Made by a program: the position numbers and the translations under genes. A DNA stretch of 44,903 nucleotides. It comes from Planctomycetota bacterium. GTDB lineage: Bacteria; Planctomycetota; Planctomycetia; Pirellulales; Pirellulaceae. Where the stretch lies: the NCBI GenBank assembly GCA_016872775.1, contig VGZA01000049.1, forward strand, positions 1 through 44,903. Reading direction: 5' to 3'. Below, in pieces: positions 32,660 through 41,721 of this stretch (position 1 is the first letter of the stretch; the number at the start of each line of letters is the position of its first letter). Below the pieces are notes generated by a model, which saw only the letters and a list, made by a program, of their open reading frames with translations, was not told where the DNA came from and did no database searches.

Positions 32660-34318
32660 ATGACACGGCCCGACCTACCAGCCAACACCGATGCGCAGAA
32701 CTTGCGCCGAACCGCTAATGCCGCTCCCAGCAAAGTGCCAGGGGTCCGCACTCCGACACGGCGATGGTGGTTGGCGCGCTGGTTGGGAGCATTGCAGGTC
32801 GCCATCGTGCTGCTCGCCGTCTTCGCCGCCGCGTTGCTGCTCGGAACCTGGGTCGAGTCGCGATACGACCAGAAGACCGCCCATTTTCTGGTCTACGGCG
32901 CCTGGTGGTTCGTGTTGCTGCTCGTTTTGCTGGGGATGAACATCTTGTTCGCCGCGGTCAAAAAGTGGCCCTGGAAACGCCATCAAACGGGGTTCCTGAT
33001 GACGCACGTCGGATTGCTGCTACTGGTCGGGGGCGGGCTGGTTTCGAACCTCACCGGTTTTCATGGCGTGATGCACTTACTCGACCACCCCGCGGTGGCC
33101 GATGGAATCGCGGCCCAGACATCGAACGTGTGCGTGCACCGTGTTCGTGAGGGTATTCGCTGGCTCGATGAACGGCACGATCAGACCCTGCCGCTGCCGA
33201 TTCGGCCTTTTCCCTGGTCCGACGGCGGCTGGCAGATGCGCGATCTCGATCTGGTGACGCGCGGTTTACTGTGGCTGCGGGACCCGCGGCCCCTGCCGAT
33301 CCGGCTGCAACCTCCCGCTCCCTGCGAACTGGTGATCGAGGAAGCGGTTCGCGATTCCACGATCGTTCCGTTTCAGGCAACCGATGTCGCCACCGAAGTT
33401 CTTGCCGCGGAATTGCAGTTACACTCTCCGGCCACGGGACTGCTGCCCAGGTTCTGGTGCGGCAACGCCGACGGATTTCGTTCGATGCGACTTGGCCCCG
33501 CACAAGTTGTCTTCCAAGGCGTGCTCGATCGAGACGCCGCGGCGACGTTTCTCGCTGGCGACGAGTTCGAGTCCGAAACGGCCGGCGCTCGGGGACTTCT
33601 GCAGATCGCGGCGGCAGCGGACGGCCGGCTGCTGTTTCACAGTTGGTTGAACGCGGACGACAACAGGTGGATCCACGACCGGGCCGGCGAATTACGCTCG
33701 GACGAACCGGTGGAAATCTGGGGAGCGATGCGCTGGAGTCTGACCGTCCGACAATTCCTGCCGCGCGCCGAGGTCGGACAGTTTGTGGTTCCCGTCGAGG
33801 GGGCGGGCGCGTCGGAAAATCGTGCGACGCCGGCCGTGCGCTGTCGATTGATCCGCGGAACGGAACGTGCCGAATTCTGGCTGCGTCGTTCCGAGAGCCA
33901 GTGGACGGCGGTCCGCCTCGGCGAGCGGATGATCCAGCTCGCCTACCAGCCGGAAATCCGCGAATTGGATTTTGCAATCACGCTGTCGCGGGGCGAACAG
34001 ATTACCGATGCGGGAACCGAAATGCCGGCGTCGCAGGCGAGCTATCTGCTGATTCAGGACGGAGTATCGTCCCGCGCGGCGTTGGCGCGTCGGATCACGA
34101 TGAATCAGCCGTTAGAGTACCGAGGTTACCTGTTCTATCAATCAAGCTTCCAGCCGGTCGGTCGCGACCATCAGGGACGCCCGATCCTGCGTTGCGCTTT
34201 GGTCGTGACCCGCGATCCGGGCGTTCGCCTGAAGTACTGCGGAGCCGCCATGGTGGCGCTGGGAATCGCCTGTATGTTCTACATGCGTGCCTATTCCATT
34301 CGCCCCTGGTGGACATAG
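32660..34318 (+). CDS. ResB-like cytochrome c biogenesis protein
   Basis: 552 residues. Membrane helices lie at about 43-63 (LGALQVAIVLLAVFAAALLLGTW), 78-98 and 112-132, and a last one near 525-545. Between them is a large extracytoplasmic domain. The C-terminal NQPLEYRGYLFYQSSFQP, then VVTRDPGVRLKYCGAAMVALGI, is the ResB/Ccs1 signature. ResB works with CcsA/ResC to deliver haem to apocytochromes c. No CcsA gene is adjacent, although a c-type cytochrome gene lies 4 kb upstream. The first 40 residues are polar and probably cytoplasmic. The start ATG at 32660 has only a weak Shine-Dalgarno. The cyanophycinase gene may start within its last 32 bases. Confidence 0.88.
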   Translation: MTRPDLPANTDAQNLRRTANAAPSKVPGVRTPTRRWWLARWLGALQVAIVLLAVFAAALLLGTWVESRYDQKTAHFLVYGAWWFVLLLVLLGMNILFAAVKKWPWKRHQTGFLMTHVGLLLLVGGGLVSNLTGFHGVMHLLDHPAVADGIAAQTSNVCVHRVREGIRWLDERHDQTLPLPIRPFPWSDGGWQMRDLDLVTRGLLWLRDPRPLPIRLQPPAPCELVIEEAVRDSTIVPFQATDVATEVLAAELQLHSPATGLLPRFWCGNADGFRSMRLGPAQVVFQGVLDRDAAATFLAGDEFESETAGARGLLQIAAAADGRLLFHSWLNADDNRWIHDRAGELRSDEPVEIWGAMRWSLTVRQFLPRAEVGQFVVPVEGAGASENRATPAVRCRLIRGTERAEFWLRRSESQWTAVRLGERMIQLAYQPEIRELDFAITLSRGEQITDAGTEMPASQASYLLIQDGVSSRAALARRITMNQPLEYRGYLFYQSSFQPVGRDHQGRPILRCALVVTRDPGVRLKYCGAAMVALGIACMFYMRAYSIRPWWT

Positions 34319-36005
34319 AATCATCACCTGCGGACGACCAATCGCAGCCGTTTCCATCGAAAAAAGGGGGCTCAGCATTTTCACTTCGACTGTCTTTCGG
34401 CCCTCGTTCCGTCTCGTCGCGGCCTTGCTGCTTGGAGCCTGCGCTTGCCCACTGCAGGCGCAGTTCGATCCTGCCGCCGCGGTACCTGTCGAGCGGCTTG
34501 GCGGGGCGTTGCTGTTGCACGGCGGCGGCGGCATTAACGCGGAGGTCCGGACCCGGTTCATGGAGTTGGCGGGAGGAGCGGAAGCACGCATCGTTGTGAT
34601 CCCGACCGCGGATCCCGACGATCCGCTCGATGACGATCATCTTGGCATCTGGCGCGATTTTGGTCCGAGGTCTCTGGTTCGTCTGCATGCAACCGCGCGC
34701 GAGGAAGCGGTCGCGCCGTCATTTGTCGATCCTCTGCGCGAGGCCACGGCGGTCTGGATCAGTGGTGGACGGCAAAGCCGCCTGGCGCAGACGTACGGTG
34801 ATTCCCCGGTGGAGCGGGCGGTGATCGAGGTTGTGCGGCGAGGCGGTATCGTCGGTGGTTCGTCCGCCGGCGCGGCGATTTCGAGTCGAGTGATGCTGGT
34901 GCGCGGCGAATTGCGACAAGGGTTTGACCTGCTGCCGGGAGCGATCGTCGACCAGCATTTTCTGGCACGAAACCGGCAGGGTCGATTGATGGAGGCTTTG
35001 GTCACCGCGCGTGATCGATTTGGTGTCGGCATTGACGAGAACACGGCCCTGTTGTTGCGCGGCAGGCGTCTGGAGGTGATCGGGGAATCCACGGTGACGG
35101 TATGCCTGCCGCCGACATCGAGCCGGGCTGCGTTCACTCGCGAACTCAAGCCAGGCGATTTCGCGGATTACGTCGCCCTTTCCCGGGCCGCTCAGGAACG
35201 TTCCCGGGAGAAATTTCCCCCCGCCGCGCCCGCGCCCCCGCGCGTCGAAAACGGAGCGCTGATCATCGTCGGCGGCGGTGGAATTCCGGACGGTACACTG
35301 CAACGATTTATCGAACTTGCGGGTGGACCCGATGCACCCCTGGTGTATGTCCCGTGCGAGGAACGTGAGATGCTGATCGGAGAGCCGGATTTCGTCGGAG
35401 TGTTGCGCCGGGCCGGAGCGGTCAACGTGCAGTGGATTCACACAAAAGACCGTCGCCGCGCTAACGAGGATGAAACCGTGTTGGGGCCGCTCCGCTCCGC
35501 CAAGGGGATCTGGTTCGGCGGCGGCCGGCAATGGAACCTGGTCGATTCCTACCAGAATACCCGCGCTCACCGGTTGATGCACGAAGTCCTCGAACGGGGC
35601 GGTGTGATCGGCGGTTCGTCCGCCGGGGCCTCGATTCAAGGCGATTATATGCCGCGCGGTGATCCCCTAGGAAACCGCAATATCATCGCCGAAGGCTATG
35701 AACAAGGACTCGGATTTCTTACCGGCGTTGCGATCGATCAGCATTTCTCCCAGCGGAATCGCTTTGGCGACATGAGCGAACTGATTACAAAATACCCTCA
35801 GTATCTCGGGATCGGGATCGACGAGGCGACGGCGATTGTTGTCCAGCAGCACCGCGCGATCGTTATCGGAAAGGGAAACGTCGCGTTCTTTGACGCGGGA
35901 CGCCGACGCCTGGAGAATCCCACCGACTACCTTTCGCTGTCCGCCGGGCGAACGTATGATCTGATCTCCCGCAGCGTCGCCGCCAGCGCGTCGCCGCCAC
36001 CTTGA
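34287..36005 (+). CDS. Secreted lipoprotein with two tandem cyanophycinase-like (S51) domains
   Basis: Up to 572 residues. Two complete peptidase S51/cyanophycinase-like domains sit in one chain: the first (about 70-275) has GGALLLHGGGG, GGRQSRLA and IVGGSSAGAAIS; the second (about 325-560) has GALIIVGGGGIPDG, GGGRQWNLVD and VIGGSSAGASIQ. Both keep the GGSSAG nucleophile-serine motif and the following DQHF...R(N)R and GIDE blocks. The segment FRLVAALLLGACACPLQAQ is a signal peptide with lipobox LGAC. The only ATG (34287) overlaps the ResB gene, lacks a Shine-Dalgarno and puts 30 odd residues before the signal. An in-frame ATT at 34377 lies six bases after AAAAAAGGGGG and would give a normal signal peptide, so the real start may be there. 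Substrate: cyanophycin or other peptides; unknown. Confidence 0.85.
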   Translation: MPIPFAPGGHRIITCGRPIAAVSIEKRGLSIFTSTVFRPSFRLVAALLLGACACPLQAQFDPAAAVPVERLGGALLLHGGGGINAEVRTRFMELAGGAEARIVVIPTADPDDPLDDDHLGIWRDFGPRSLVRLHATAREEAVAPSFVDPLREATAVWISGGRQSRLAQTYGDSPVERAVIEVVRRGGIVGGSSAGAAISSRVMLVRGELRQGFDLLPGAIVDQHFLARNRQGRLMEALVTARDRFGVGIDENTALLLRGRRLEVIGESTVTVCLPPTSSRAAFTRELKPGDFADYVALSRAAQERSREKFPPAAPAPPRVENGALIIVGGGGIPDGTLQRFIELAGGPDAPLVYVPCEEREMLIGEPDFVGVLRRAGAVNVQWIHTKDRRRANEDETVLGPLRSAKGIWFGGGRQWNLVDSYQNTRAHRLMHEVLERGGVIGGSSAGASIQGDYMPRGDPLGNRNIIAEGYEQGLGFLTGVAIDQHFSQRNRFGDMSELITKYPQYLGIGIDEATAIVVQQHRAIVIGKGNVAFFDAGRRRLENPTDYLSLSAGRTYDLISRSVAASASPPP

Positions 36006-36077
36006 AATCCCGCCCACTCGAATTCGATCCCGAAACCGATCCCGTATCAATCCTCCGTCCACGTGAGTCCATTCGCC

Positions 36078-36842
36078 ATGTCCCATCGCTTCCGCACGCT
36101 GAACTTCGTCGTTGTCATCCTCGTCGCGGGTGGACTTGGACCCGAATCGGCCTTGGAGTCCGGCCGCTGCGACGATGCCGAATTCCGCTCCATCTTCGAC
36201 GGCAAGTCGCTGGCTGGCTGGCAGATCAGCGCCAAGTCGGGACATAGCCGAGCCAGCCGCAACGAGTCAGGCGGTCGTTGGGTGATCGAAAACGGAGCAA
36301 TCGTCGGATCGCAGGACATTCCGGGGAACGGTGGTTTGATCCTCACCGAGGAGGAATTTGGTGACTTTGAAGTCGCGTTGGAAATGAACAATGATTTCGG
36401 TCCGGACAGCGGGCTTTTCTTGCGCAGCACGGAGGATGGCAAGGCGTGGCAGGCGATGATCGATTATCACGCCGAGGGCAATCTGATGGGAATCTACGGA
36501 GAAGGATTGGGGGGCAAGCCTTCGGTGCGGAATTTTTCGTTTCTGGACAAGGTGACCGCGATACGCCCCGAAACGGCGCCGTTCGCTTTGCCGGTGCTGC
36601 CCGACGCCTGGAAGAACTTCTGGCGCCACGGTGAATGGAATCAACTGCGGGCCCGGATCGTCGGGAATCCCCCCACGATTCACACCTGGATCAACGGCGT
36701 GCAGTTCATGACCTGGACCGAAACCGAGCTGCGTCACCCTGCGAAGGGTCGAATCGGATTGCAGGTCCACGGAGGCGGAGATTTCACGCGGCAGTATGTG
36801 CGTTATCGGGATATCAAGGTCCGTACCTTGAAGGCGCCGTGA
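36078..36842 (+). CDS. Secreted DUF1080 (3-keto-disaccharide hydrolase-like) protein
   Basis: 254 residues. A signal peptide MSHRFRTLNFVVVILVAGGL is followed by the classic DUF1080 order: FRSIFDGKSLAGWQ at the start, RWVIENGAIVGSQD, ILTEEEFGDFEVALEMN, DSGLFLRS, EWNQLRARIVGNPPTIHTWINGV and a last strand RYRDIKVRTLKAP. This is the standard single-domain form, unlike the divergent one at 2401-3465. I use the ATG at 36078 because it directly precedes the signal; a GTG at 36063 is in frame. It lies 72 bp after the cyanophycinase gene and may be in the same transcript. It converges on kinase 3 with a 39-bp gap. Confidence 0.93.
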   Translation: MSHRFRTLNFVVVILVAGGLGPESALESGRCDDAEFRSIFDGKSLAGWQISAKSGHSRASRNESGGRWVIENGAIVGSQDIPGNGGLILTEEEFGDFEVALEMNNDFGPDSGLFLRSTEDGKAWQAMIDYHAEGNLMGIYGEGLGGKPSVRNFSFLDKVTAIRPETAPFALPVLPDAWKNFWRHGEWNQLRARIVGNPPTIHTWINGVQFMTWTETELRHPAKGRIGLQVHGGGDFTRQYVRYRDIKVRTLKAP

Positions 36843-36881
36843 ACAAAGCGGCGCGCGTCGGTCGCTTCACCGCGGTGCGAC

Positions 36882-39800
36882 TCAATCGGGCGCTGCGTTG
36901 TCGTCCTTGGAAGGTTCGTCGGAATCGGTGCGTGCCGGCGGCAGACTGACAGGGTCAAAACCGGCATGCGCGGTTTCGACCAGACTCATCTCATCCAGCA
37001 GATAATCTTGCTTGAAGCGCTGGTCGATGGGCGTGGAAATGGGAGGCAGTCCTTTCCATTTCACCATGGCGACCGGATTGCCGTCTTCTTCCCAATCCAG
37101 TTCGCGCAGATTGTTGCGCTCAAAGTAGGCCAATTCGCGGACGTCGTTGATGCTCATCCCCGGATCGATGCGCAGTACGGTCGCCAACAGCGGGAAATAG
37201 CTGTTGCGACTGTACACGTAAGGTCGAGGGCGAGTCCCCTCGCCGCCCGGATCCCCGCGCAGTTCAATCAAGGGCGCGACGTCGGTCGATTCGGGCGTGT
37301 TGGTTCGACACGCGATGATACATCCGCGCAGATCCGTGCTGAACTCAAAGGGAAAACGATGCTCGCGATCGACCCGCAGAAGCGCCAGCCCCTTGCCCAT
37401 GACCGCTGTGACATTCGCCAGTTCTAACCGAATGCCGTTCGCGGCGCGAGGGCGAATGCGCGACCCGGTGTATTCCAGCATGCGTTCCGAAGTAATCAGC
37501 AATCCCTGTTCCCAGCGCACGCGCAATGGCATCGCGTCGGGGACGCGCACCAAGGTACCGTAGCCGCGCACGACGGAAGCGGCTAATTCCAGCGTTGGCG
37601 GCATCGGTTCGCTCATTCCGTCGTCGCTCGGCATCCGTTCGGCAGCGCGTCGGGGCGCGAATTGAACGCAGGAGACGAACGGCGCGGTCCGACTTCCGCC
37701 CAGGAGCGTGATCGTGCAATTGCGCAGTTCCAGACTCGTCGTTGCATCCAGCAGAAACAGCGAGCTGAACTCGTTCAGCGATTCCGAAACGTCAAACACA
37801 AACTCAATTCCGTCCCACAGGTATCGTCCGGCTGCCAGGTGGATAGGATGCCGTTCGTTGCGCGTTGACCCGCGAAACACCAGACGGGGCGTACGACCAG
37901 CCGCCGCGGCGATCTGCAAAGTGCGACCATTAATCTCCAGATTGCCGGCCGGCAACTCGCCATCCACCGCCAGTTCCAGCCGTTCCACGGTTCGGTACTG
38001 CTGAAACAGCCGCACCGCCTCGTCCCAGGTTGCAACGGTTTGCGTGTCGCCAATCAGGGCAGGCTCCGCGTTCTGGTCGACGACCAGTCGCCGGGGCTGG
38101 TCGAGTCGCAGCGTGGATTCGGAATCGGTTCGGTCGATCGCTGGCGGGAGCGATTCGGGTGACGCCCCAGCCGTCGGCGCGCTCGCGGGTGAACCCGTGG
38201 GTGAGTTCGTGGGTGAGCCTGTCGGCGAACCCGTGGGCGAGTTCGTCGTTGACCCCGTCGGTGACGTCGTCGGCGAGTTCGTCGATGAACCTGTCGGCGA
38301 CGTCATCGGTGAACTTGTCGCTCGTTCGTCGCTCGACCGGTCGGAAAATGCGGCGGGATGATCGTCAGGTTCCTCTTTGGCCGGCGGCGATCGGGGGACC
38401 TCGACGGGTGACATCTTCGCGCCCGCATTACCGGCGGACGATGTCTGGGGCGCCGTAGCCGGCGCGGTAATCAGCATTGGGGACTCGGGGGTTCCCTGTC
38501 GAATCAATACGGCAATTGCCAGCAACAGAGCGACGGGAATCAGCCACGGCAGCAGCATCTCAAGACGCGCCTGCCGCGCGGGGTTCGTGACCCAAGTCCT
38601 GGTGCCATTGGTCAATTCGCGATAACCGGCGTCTTCCGCGAAGGAGAGCAGAGCGCCGATGAGTTCGCTCGGTGTCTGATATCGTTCCATCGGCTGCTTC
38701 GCCAGCAGCCGATGCAGGATCTCGGCCAAAGATCCGGGAACGTCGGGGCGCAGCTCGCGCACGTCGGTCGGCTTGTCGCTGCTGTGGCTGAGCAATTTCT
38801 GCAAAACCGTGCCCTCGGGAAACGGCGGCCGACCGCTCAGCATGTAGTAGAGGGTGCATCCCAGCGAGTAAAGGTCGCTGCGTACGTCGGCGCTGCGCGG
38901 ATCGCGCGCTTGTTCCGGCGAGATGTAATCGAAGGTGCCGAGCGTGACGCCGCTCGCCGTCAAATCGGCGCCGGATGCCTCGACCTGATGCAACCGCGCC
39001 AGACCCATATCCACCAGTTTGATATGCCCGTCGGGCATCACCAGCAGGTTGGACGGTTTGATATCCCGATGGACGACCTCGCGACCGAAGGCGTGGTCCA
39101 GAGCATCGGCGATCTGAAGCCCAAACCGCACGACGTCTTCGATCGGAAGCGGGCCCCGCGATTCGACCAGATCGCGAACATTGGTCCCCTCGATAAACTC
39201 GAAGACGATGTAGTGGTAGCCCCGATCGTCGCCGACGTAATGAACCCGTGCGATATTGGGATGGTCGAGTCGCGCGGCACTTTGGGCTTCGTTCTGGAAC
39301 CGGCGCAATGTATCGTCATCGGTCTGGGAGCCGGACAGGACTTTGACCGCGACGGTGCGGCCCAGCATCTCGTCCTGCGCTCGAAAGACTGCTCCCATTC
39401 CGCCGCCCCCGACGAACTCGGTCAGCAGAAAATGGCCAAGCTTTTCTCCTTCCAACACTTTACCCAACTCAAACGGCGTTGCCGGTATCCGCGGCAGCGG
39501 CGATTCGCTGCCCAGCGGGAGCCGCTTCGACAGCACCGTCTGGTGCTGCGGGTCGGGCACCACCGCCAGCTTGCGGCTGGTTGTCGTCGAGGAGCCTTCT
39601 CCACCAAGGGAATCCGTGGGGGGCGCTGCCTTTGGCGCGGCGAGTTCCGCGGTGGAATCGGGTGGCGACGATCGATCAACAACGTGCGGCGCATCCTGCG
39701 ACGGCTTCGCATTCTGTCGTTCGATATGCCGGGATGCTGTGCTCAAGGTATACGCCGTTTGCCTGCTCCGCGGATTCGAATGTGCCGGGATCCCCTCACG

Positions 39801-39908
39801 GACAACGCCGCCCGTCGCAAACCAACCGGATCGAAGCGAACCCTGCGCATCGAGAATACACCTGAATGCCTGATTTGTGGAATCGCCTCCAAGCGTTGAA
39901 ACGCCCAA
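36882..39908 (-). CDS. Large membrane Ser/Thr kinase with Ser/Thr/Pro repeat and beta-helix-like C-terminus, kinase 3
   Basis: Up to 1008 residues. A 150-residue polar N-terminal extension precedes the kinase domain (about 157-425): GGGGMG (167-172), Lys189 in VAVKVL, HRDIKPSN (280-287), VDMG (299-302, in place of DFG) and SPE (330-332). A membrane helix lies at 452-470. The outer part begins with a low-complexity linker (about 530-580) of SPTGS/TNSPT repeats. A long C-terminus (about 605-970) of short beta strands follows, with NLEINGRTLQIAAAAGRTP and LELRNCTITLLGG, resembling a parallel beta-helix that may bind a polysaccharide. No ATG occurs in frame before the kinase domain. TTG codons at 39908 and 39746 are possible starts, neither with a clear Shine-Dalgarno. 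A strong promoter at 39975-40003 supports the upstream one. Confidence 0.88.
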   Translation of the reverse strand: MGVSTLGGDSTNQAFRCILDAQGSLRSGWFATGGVVREGIPAHSNPRSRQTAYTLSTASRHIERQNAKPSQDAPHVVDRSSPPDSTAELAAPKAAPPTDSLGGEGSSTTTSRKLAVVPDPQHQTVLSKRLPLGSESPLPRIPATPFELGKVLEGEKLGHFLLTEFVGGGGMGAVFRAQDEMLGRTVAVKVLSGSQTDDDTLRRFQNEAQSAARLDHPNIARVHYVGDDRGYHYIVFEFIEGTNVRDLVESRGPLPIEDVVRFGLQIADALDHAFGREVVHRDIKPSNLLVMPDGHIKLVDMGLARLHQVEASGADLTASGVTLGTFDYISPEQARDPRSADVRSDLYSLGCTLYYMLSGRPPFPEGTVLQKLLSHSSDKPTDVRELRPDVPGSLAEILHRLLAKQPMERYQTPSELIGALLSFAEDAGYRELTNGTRTWVTNPARQARLEMLLPWLIPVALLLAIAVLIRQGTPESPMLITAPATAPQTSSAGNAGAKMSPVEVPRSPPAKEEPDDHPAAFSDRSSDERATSSPMTSPTGSSTNSPTTSPTGSTTNSPTGSPTGSPTNSPTGSPASAPTAGASPESLPPAIDRTDSESTLRLDQPRRLVVDQNAEPALIGDTQTVATWDEAVRLFQQYRTVERLELAVDGELPAGNLEINGRTLQIAAAAGRTPRLVFRGSTRNERHPIHLAAGRYLWDGIEFVFDVSESLNEFSSLFLLDATTSLELRNCTITLLGGSRTAPFVSCVQFAPRRAAERMPSDDGMSEPMPPTLELAASVVRGYGTLVRVPDAMPLRVRWEQGLLITSERMLEYTGSRIRPRAANGIRLELANVTAVMGKGLALLRVDREHRFPFEFSTDLRGCIIACRTNTPESTDVAPLIELRGDPGGEGTRPRPYVYSRNSYFPLLATVLRIDPGMSINDVRELAYFERNNLRELDWEEDGNPVAMVKWKGLPPISTPIDQRFKQDYLLDEMSLVETAHAGFDPVSLPPARTDSDEPSKDDNAAPD
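38184..38321 (-). repeat. Tandem 12-bp repeat coding Ser/Thr/Pro linker of kinase 3
   Basis: About eleven imperfect copies of a 12-bp unit related to GTCGGCGAGTTC on the plus strand. In the kinase frame they encode alternating SPTG, STNS and TTSP blocks. The other strand also stays open through the repeat. The copy number is expected to vary between strains. Confidence 0.8.
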
Positions 39909-39974
39909 ACCGACGTCAAGTACTCGGCGAAACGGACGCGAAGACGAGATGCGTTGCCTTTGTACGTATAAATC

Positions 39975-40003
39975 AGTCTACTGGTTGCATCCAAAATCGT
40001 CAA
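39975..40003 (-). promoter_or_regulatory. Strong sigma70-like promoter of kinase 3
   Basis: On the minus strand, TTGACG (40003-39998), a 17-bp spacer, and TAGACT (39980-39975). Transcription would begin near 39968, about 60 bases before the TTG at 39908. Confidence 0.6.
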
Positions 40004-40171
40004 TAAAAAGCATGGAGCTGCTGGAGCTCGATCGGTTCAGTCTTCCACCCCAGAGGGGCACGACAAACCAGCCCAAGGCAACGCCCTACCAGCCCGTCGA
40101 GCACCAGCCGCGCCGAGCCGCGAAGAAGTGCCCCGTTCCGAGAAGGGGGTGTTCTGCAGCGTCGCCCAGGT

Positions 40172-40247
40172 TTGCCGGTACTCCGGCTACCGACCGCCGC
40201 CGTGTCGTGTGGCACGGTCCTCCGGGGGGTAGCCGGCATACCGGCAA
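40172..40247. other. Large structured hairpin in the spacer downstream of acpS
   Basis: Left arm 40172-40190 and right arm 40229-40247 pair at 17 of 19 positions (TTGCCGGTACTCCGGCTAC against the complement of GTAGCCGGCATACCGGCAA). A second stem, CCGTG (40200-40204) with CACGG (40213-40217), is nested in the loop. A smaller CCCC-AGA-GGGG hairpin lies at 40048-40058. No T-run follows, so it is not a simple terminator. The spacer 39909-40312 otherwise shows no gene except the kinase 3 promoter. Confidence 0.6.
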
Positions 40248-40312
40248 CCGCCGGCTGCGCGGCAGAAAAACCTTGTCTTGGCAGAAAGAAAGAACCGGAC
40301 AGCGCCAGAGTG

Positions 40313-40717
40313 TCAATCCACACCGAATTCGCGGACTGCCCCGCACGCCACGGCGAACGCGGTGGCGTGACTGCGACAATGGGAAATGCTGATCAAGACG
40401 TTGGCGATCCCCTTGCGCTGGCTTGCTTCCAAGGCGCCTCCGGTCAGGGCGATCGACGGTGAGCCGCCCGGCTCGTTGCGGACTTCCACGTCGGTCCAGG
40501 AGATGCCCCGCGACCAGCCTGTTCCCAACGCCTTGAGCACCGCTTCTTTGGCGGCCCATCGGCCGGCGTAATGTTGGGTTGCCGCCTTCCGGGCGCTGCA
40601 ATACTCGATTTCGCGTGGAGTAAACACGCGCGTCAGGAATAGTTCCCCATGCCGTTCGATCATCTGGGCGATGCGCAGGCATTCTACAATGTCGGTACCG
40701 ATCCCCAGGACGTTCAT
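40313..40717 (-). CDS. acpS: Holo-[acyl-carrier-protein] synthase
   Basis: 134 residues. AcpS transfers 4'-phosphopantetheine from CoA to apo-ACP using magnesium. Its motifs are complete: GIGTDIVEC with the metal-binding Asp near the N-terminus, FTPREIEYC, GRWAAKEAVLKALGTG with the catalytic Glu/Lys, and the terminal ISISHCRSHATAFAVA. Length is normal (about 120-130). The start is only 4 bp after the trpS stop with little Shine-Dalgarno, so translation is likely coupled. It is the last gene of the pyrD-trpS-acpS operon. The downstream spacer holds the structured element at 40172-40247. Confidence 0.96.
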   Translation of the reverse strand: MNVLGIGTDIVECLRIAQMIERHGELFLTRVFTPREIEYCSARKAATQHYAGRWAAKEAVLKALGTGWSRGISWTDVEVRNEPGGSPSIALTGGALEASQRKGIANVLISISHCRSHATAFAVACGAVREFGVD

Positions 40718-40721
40718 GGTA

Positions 40722-41690
40722 TTACCGTACGGCTAGGCCGCACGCTTTCTGGGCCCGTCGCAGTACTTCCTGAGCTTTCTGCCGAGCCCGCCTGGCCCCG
40801 TCGGCCAGAATTTCAACAACCTCTTGCGGATGGCTCACCAGGTACGCGCGCCGTTCGCGAGCGGCTGCGAAGTACGCTTCGGCGGCATCCGCCAGCGCTT
40901 TCTTGATCTGGCCGTAGCCAAAACCACCCCGGCGGTACAGCGCCGCCATCTCCTGCCGTGGAGCTTCGGCGCTGAACAGCGAAAAAAGCTGGTACAAATG
41001 GTCGGAATCCGGATCTTTGGGCTGCTCCATCGGCCGCGAATCGGTCGTGATCCGCATCACCTGCTTGCGCATCACCGCTGGGTCCTCGAAAATCTGGACG
41101 GTGTTGTTGTAGCTCTTCGACATTTTCTCCCCATCCGTGCCCGGAACCTTCGCCGAACTGTCCAGCACGCGCGCCTTTGGTAAGACGAAAACCTCCCCGA
41201 ATTCATGATTGAAACTGCCCGCCAGATCGCGGCAGACCTCGATATGCTGCACCTGATCGACACCGACCGGGACGATTTCGGCATCGTACGCCAGAATGTC
41301 GGCGGCCATCAGCACAGGATAGGTGAATAGCCCGGCATCGGCCGCCAGACCTTTTTCCTTCTTGTCCTTGTATGCATGGCAACGTTCCAACAGCCCCATC
41401 GGCGCGCCGGTCATCAGCAGCCAGCATAATTCGGAGACTTCGGGAACGTCCGACTGGACGAAGAGCGTCGCCTTTTGCGGATCGAGTCCGAGGGCGAGCA
41501 GGTCGATCGCCGCATCAAGGGTAAGACGCGAAAGCTGTTCGCGGTTGCGCACCGTCGTTAACGCATGCAGGTTGGCGACAAAGTAGTAACCCTGGTTGTC
41601 CGTCTGCAGATCGATGTACTGTCGGATGGCGCCAAAATAGTTTCCCCAGTGCGGGCGTCCCGTAGGCTGGATTCCGGATAGTACTCGCAT
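40722..41690 (-). CDS. trpS: Tryptophanyl-tRNA synthetase
   Basis: 322 residues, class I aminoacyl-tRNA synthetase. It begins [22 protein letters not shown], with the HIGH-type motif as PHWGN (13-17). The ATP loop is [10 protein letters not shown] (KMSKS at 189-193). [35 protein letters not shown] and FVLPKARV are also typical. The length fits bacterial TrpS (about 325-335). It lies between pyrD (31 bp gap upstream) and acpS (4 bp gap downstream) in one operon. Confidence 0.98.
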   Translation of the reverse strand: MRVLSGIQPTGRPHWGNYFGAIRQYIDLQTDNQGYYFVANLHALTTVRNREQLSRLTLDAAIDLLALGLDPQKATLFVQSDVPEVSELCWLLMTGAPMGLLERCHAYKDKKEKGLAADAGLFTYPVLMAADILAYDAEIVPVGVDQVQHIEVCRDLAGSFNHEFGEVFVLPKARVLDSSAKVPGTDGEKMSKSYNNTVQIFEDPAVMRKQVMRITTDSRPMEQPKDPDSDHLYQLFSLFSAEAPRQEMAALYRRGGFGYGQIKKALADAAEAYFAAARERRAYLVSHPQEVVEILADGARRARQKAQEVLRRAQKACGLAVR

Positions 41691-41721
41691 GCGATTCCCC
41701 TCGTACCCGATTGGGCGGCTG

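Noticed and set aside
34095-35639. Minus-strand frames opposite the cyanophycinase gene
   Set aside because: Antisense shadows; Arg/Pro-rich and without recognisable motifs.
38712-39899. 395-codon plus-strand frame opposite kinase 3
   Set aside because: Antisense shadow of the conserved kinase domain.
40000-40323. 107-codon minus-strand frame downstream of acpS
   Set aside because: No ribosome binding site; it spans the large hairpin and looks like translated structured DNA, not protein. It is kept as a structural element instead.
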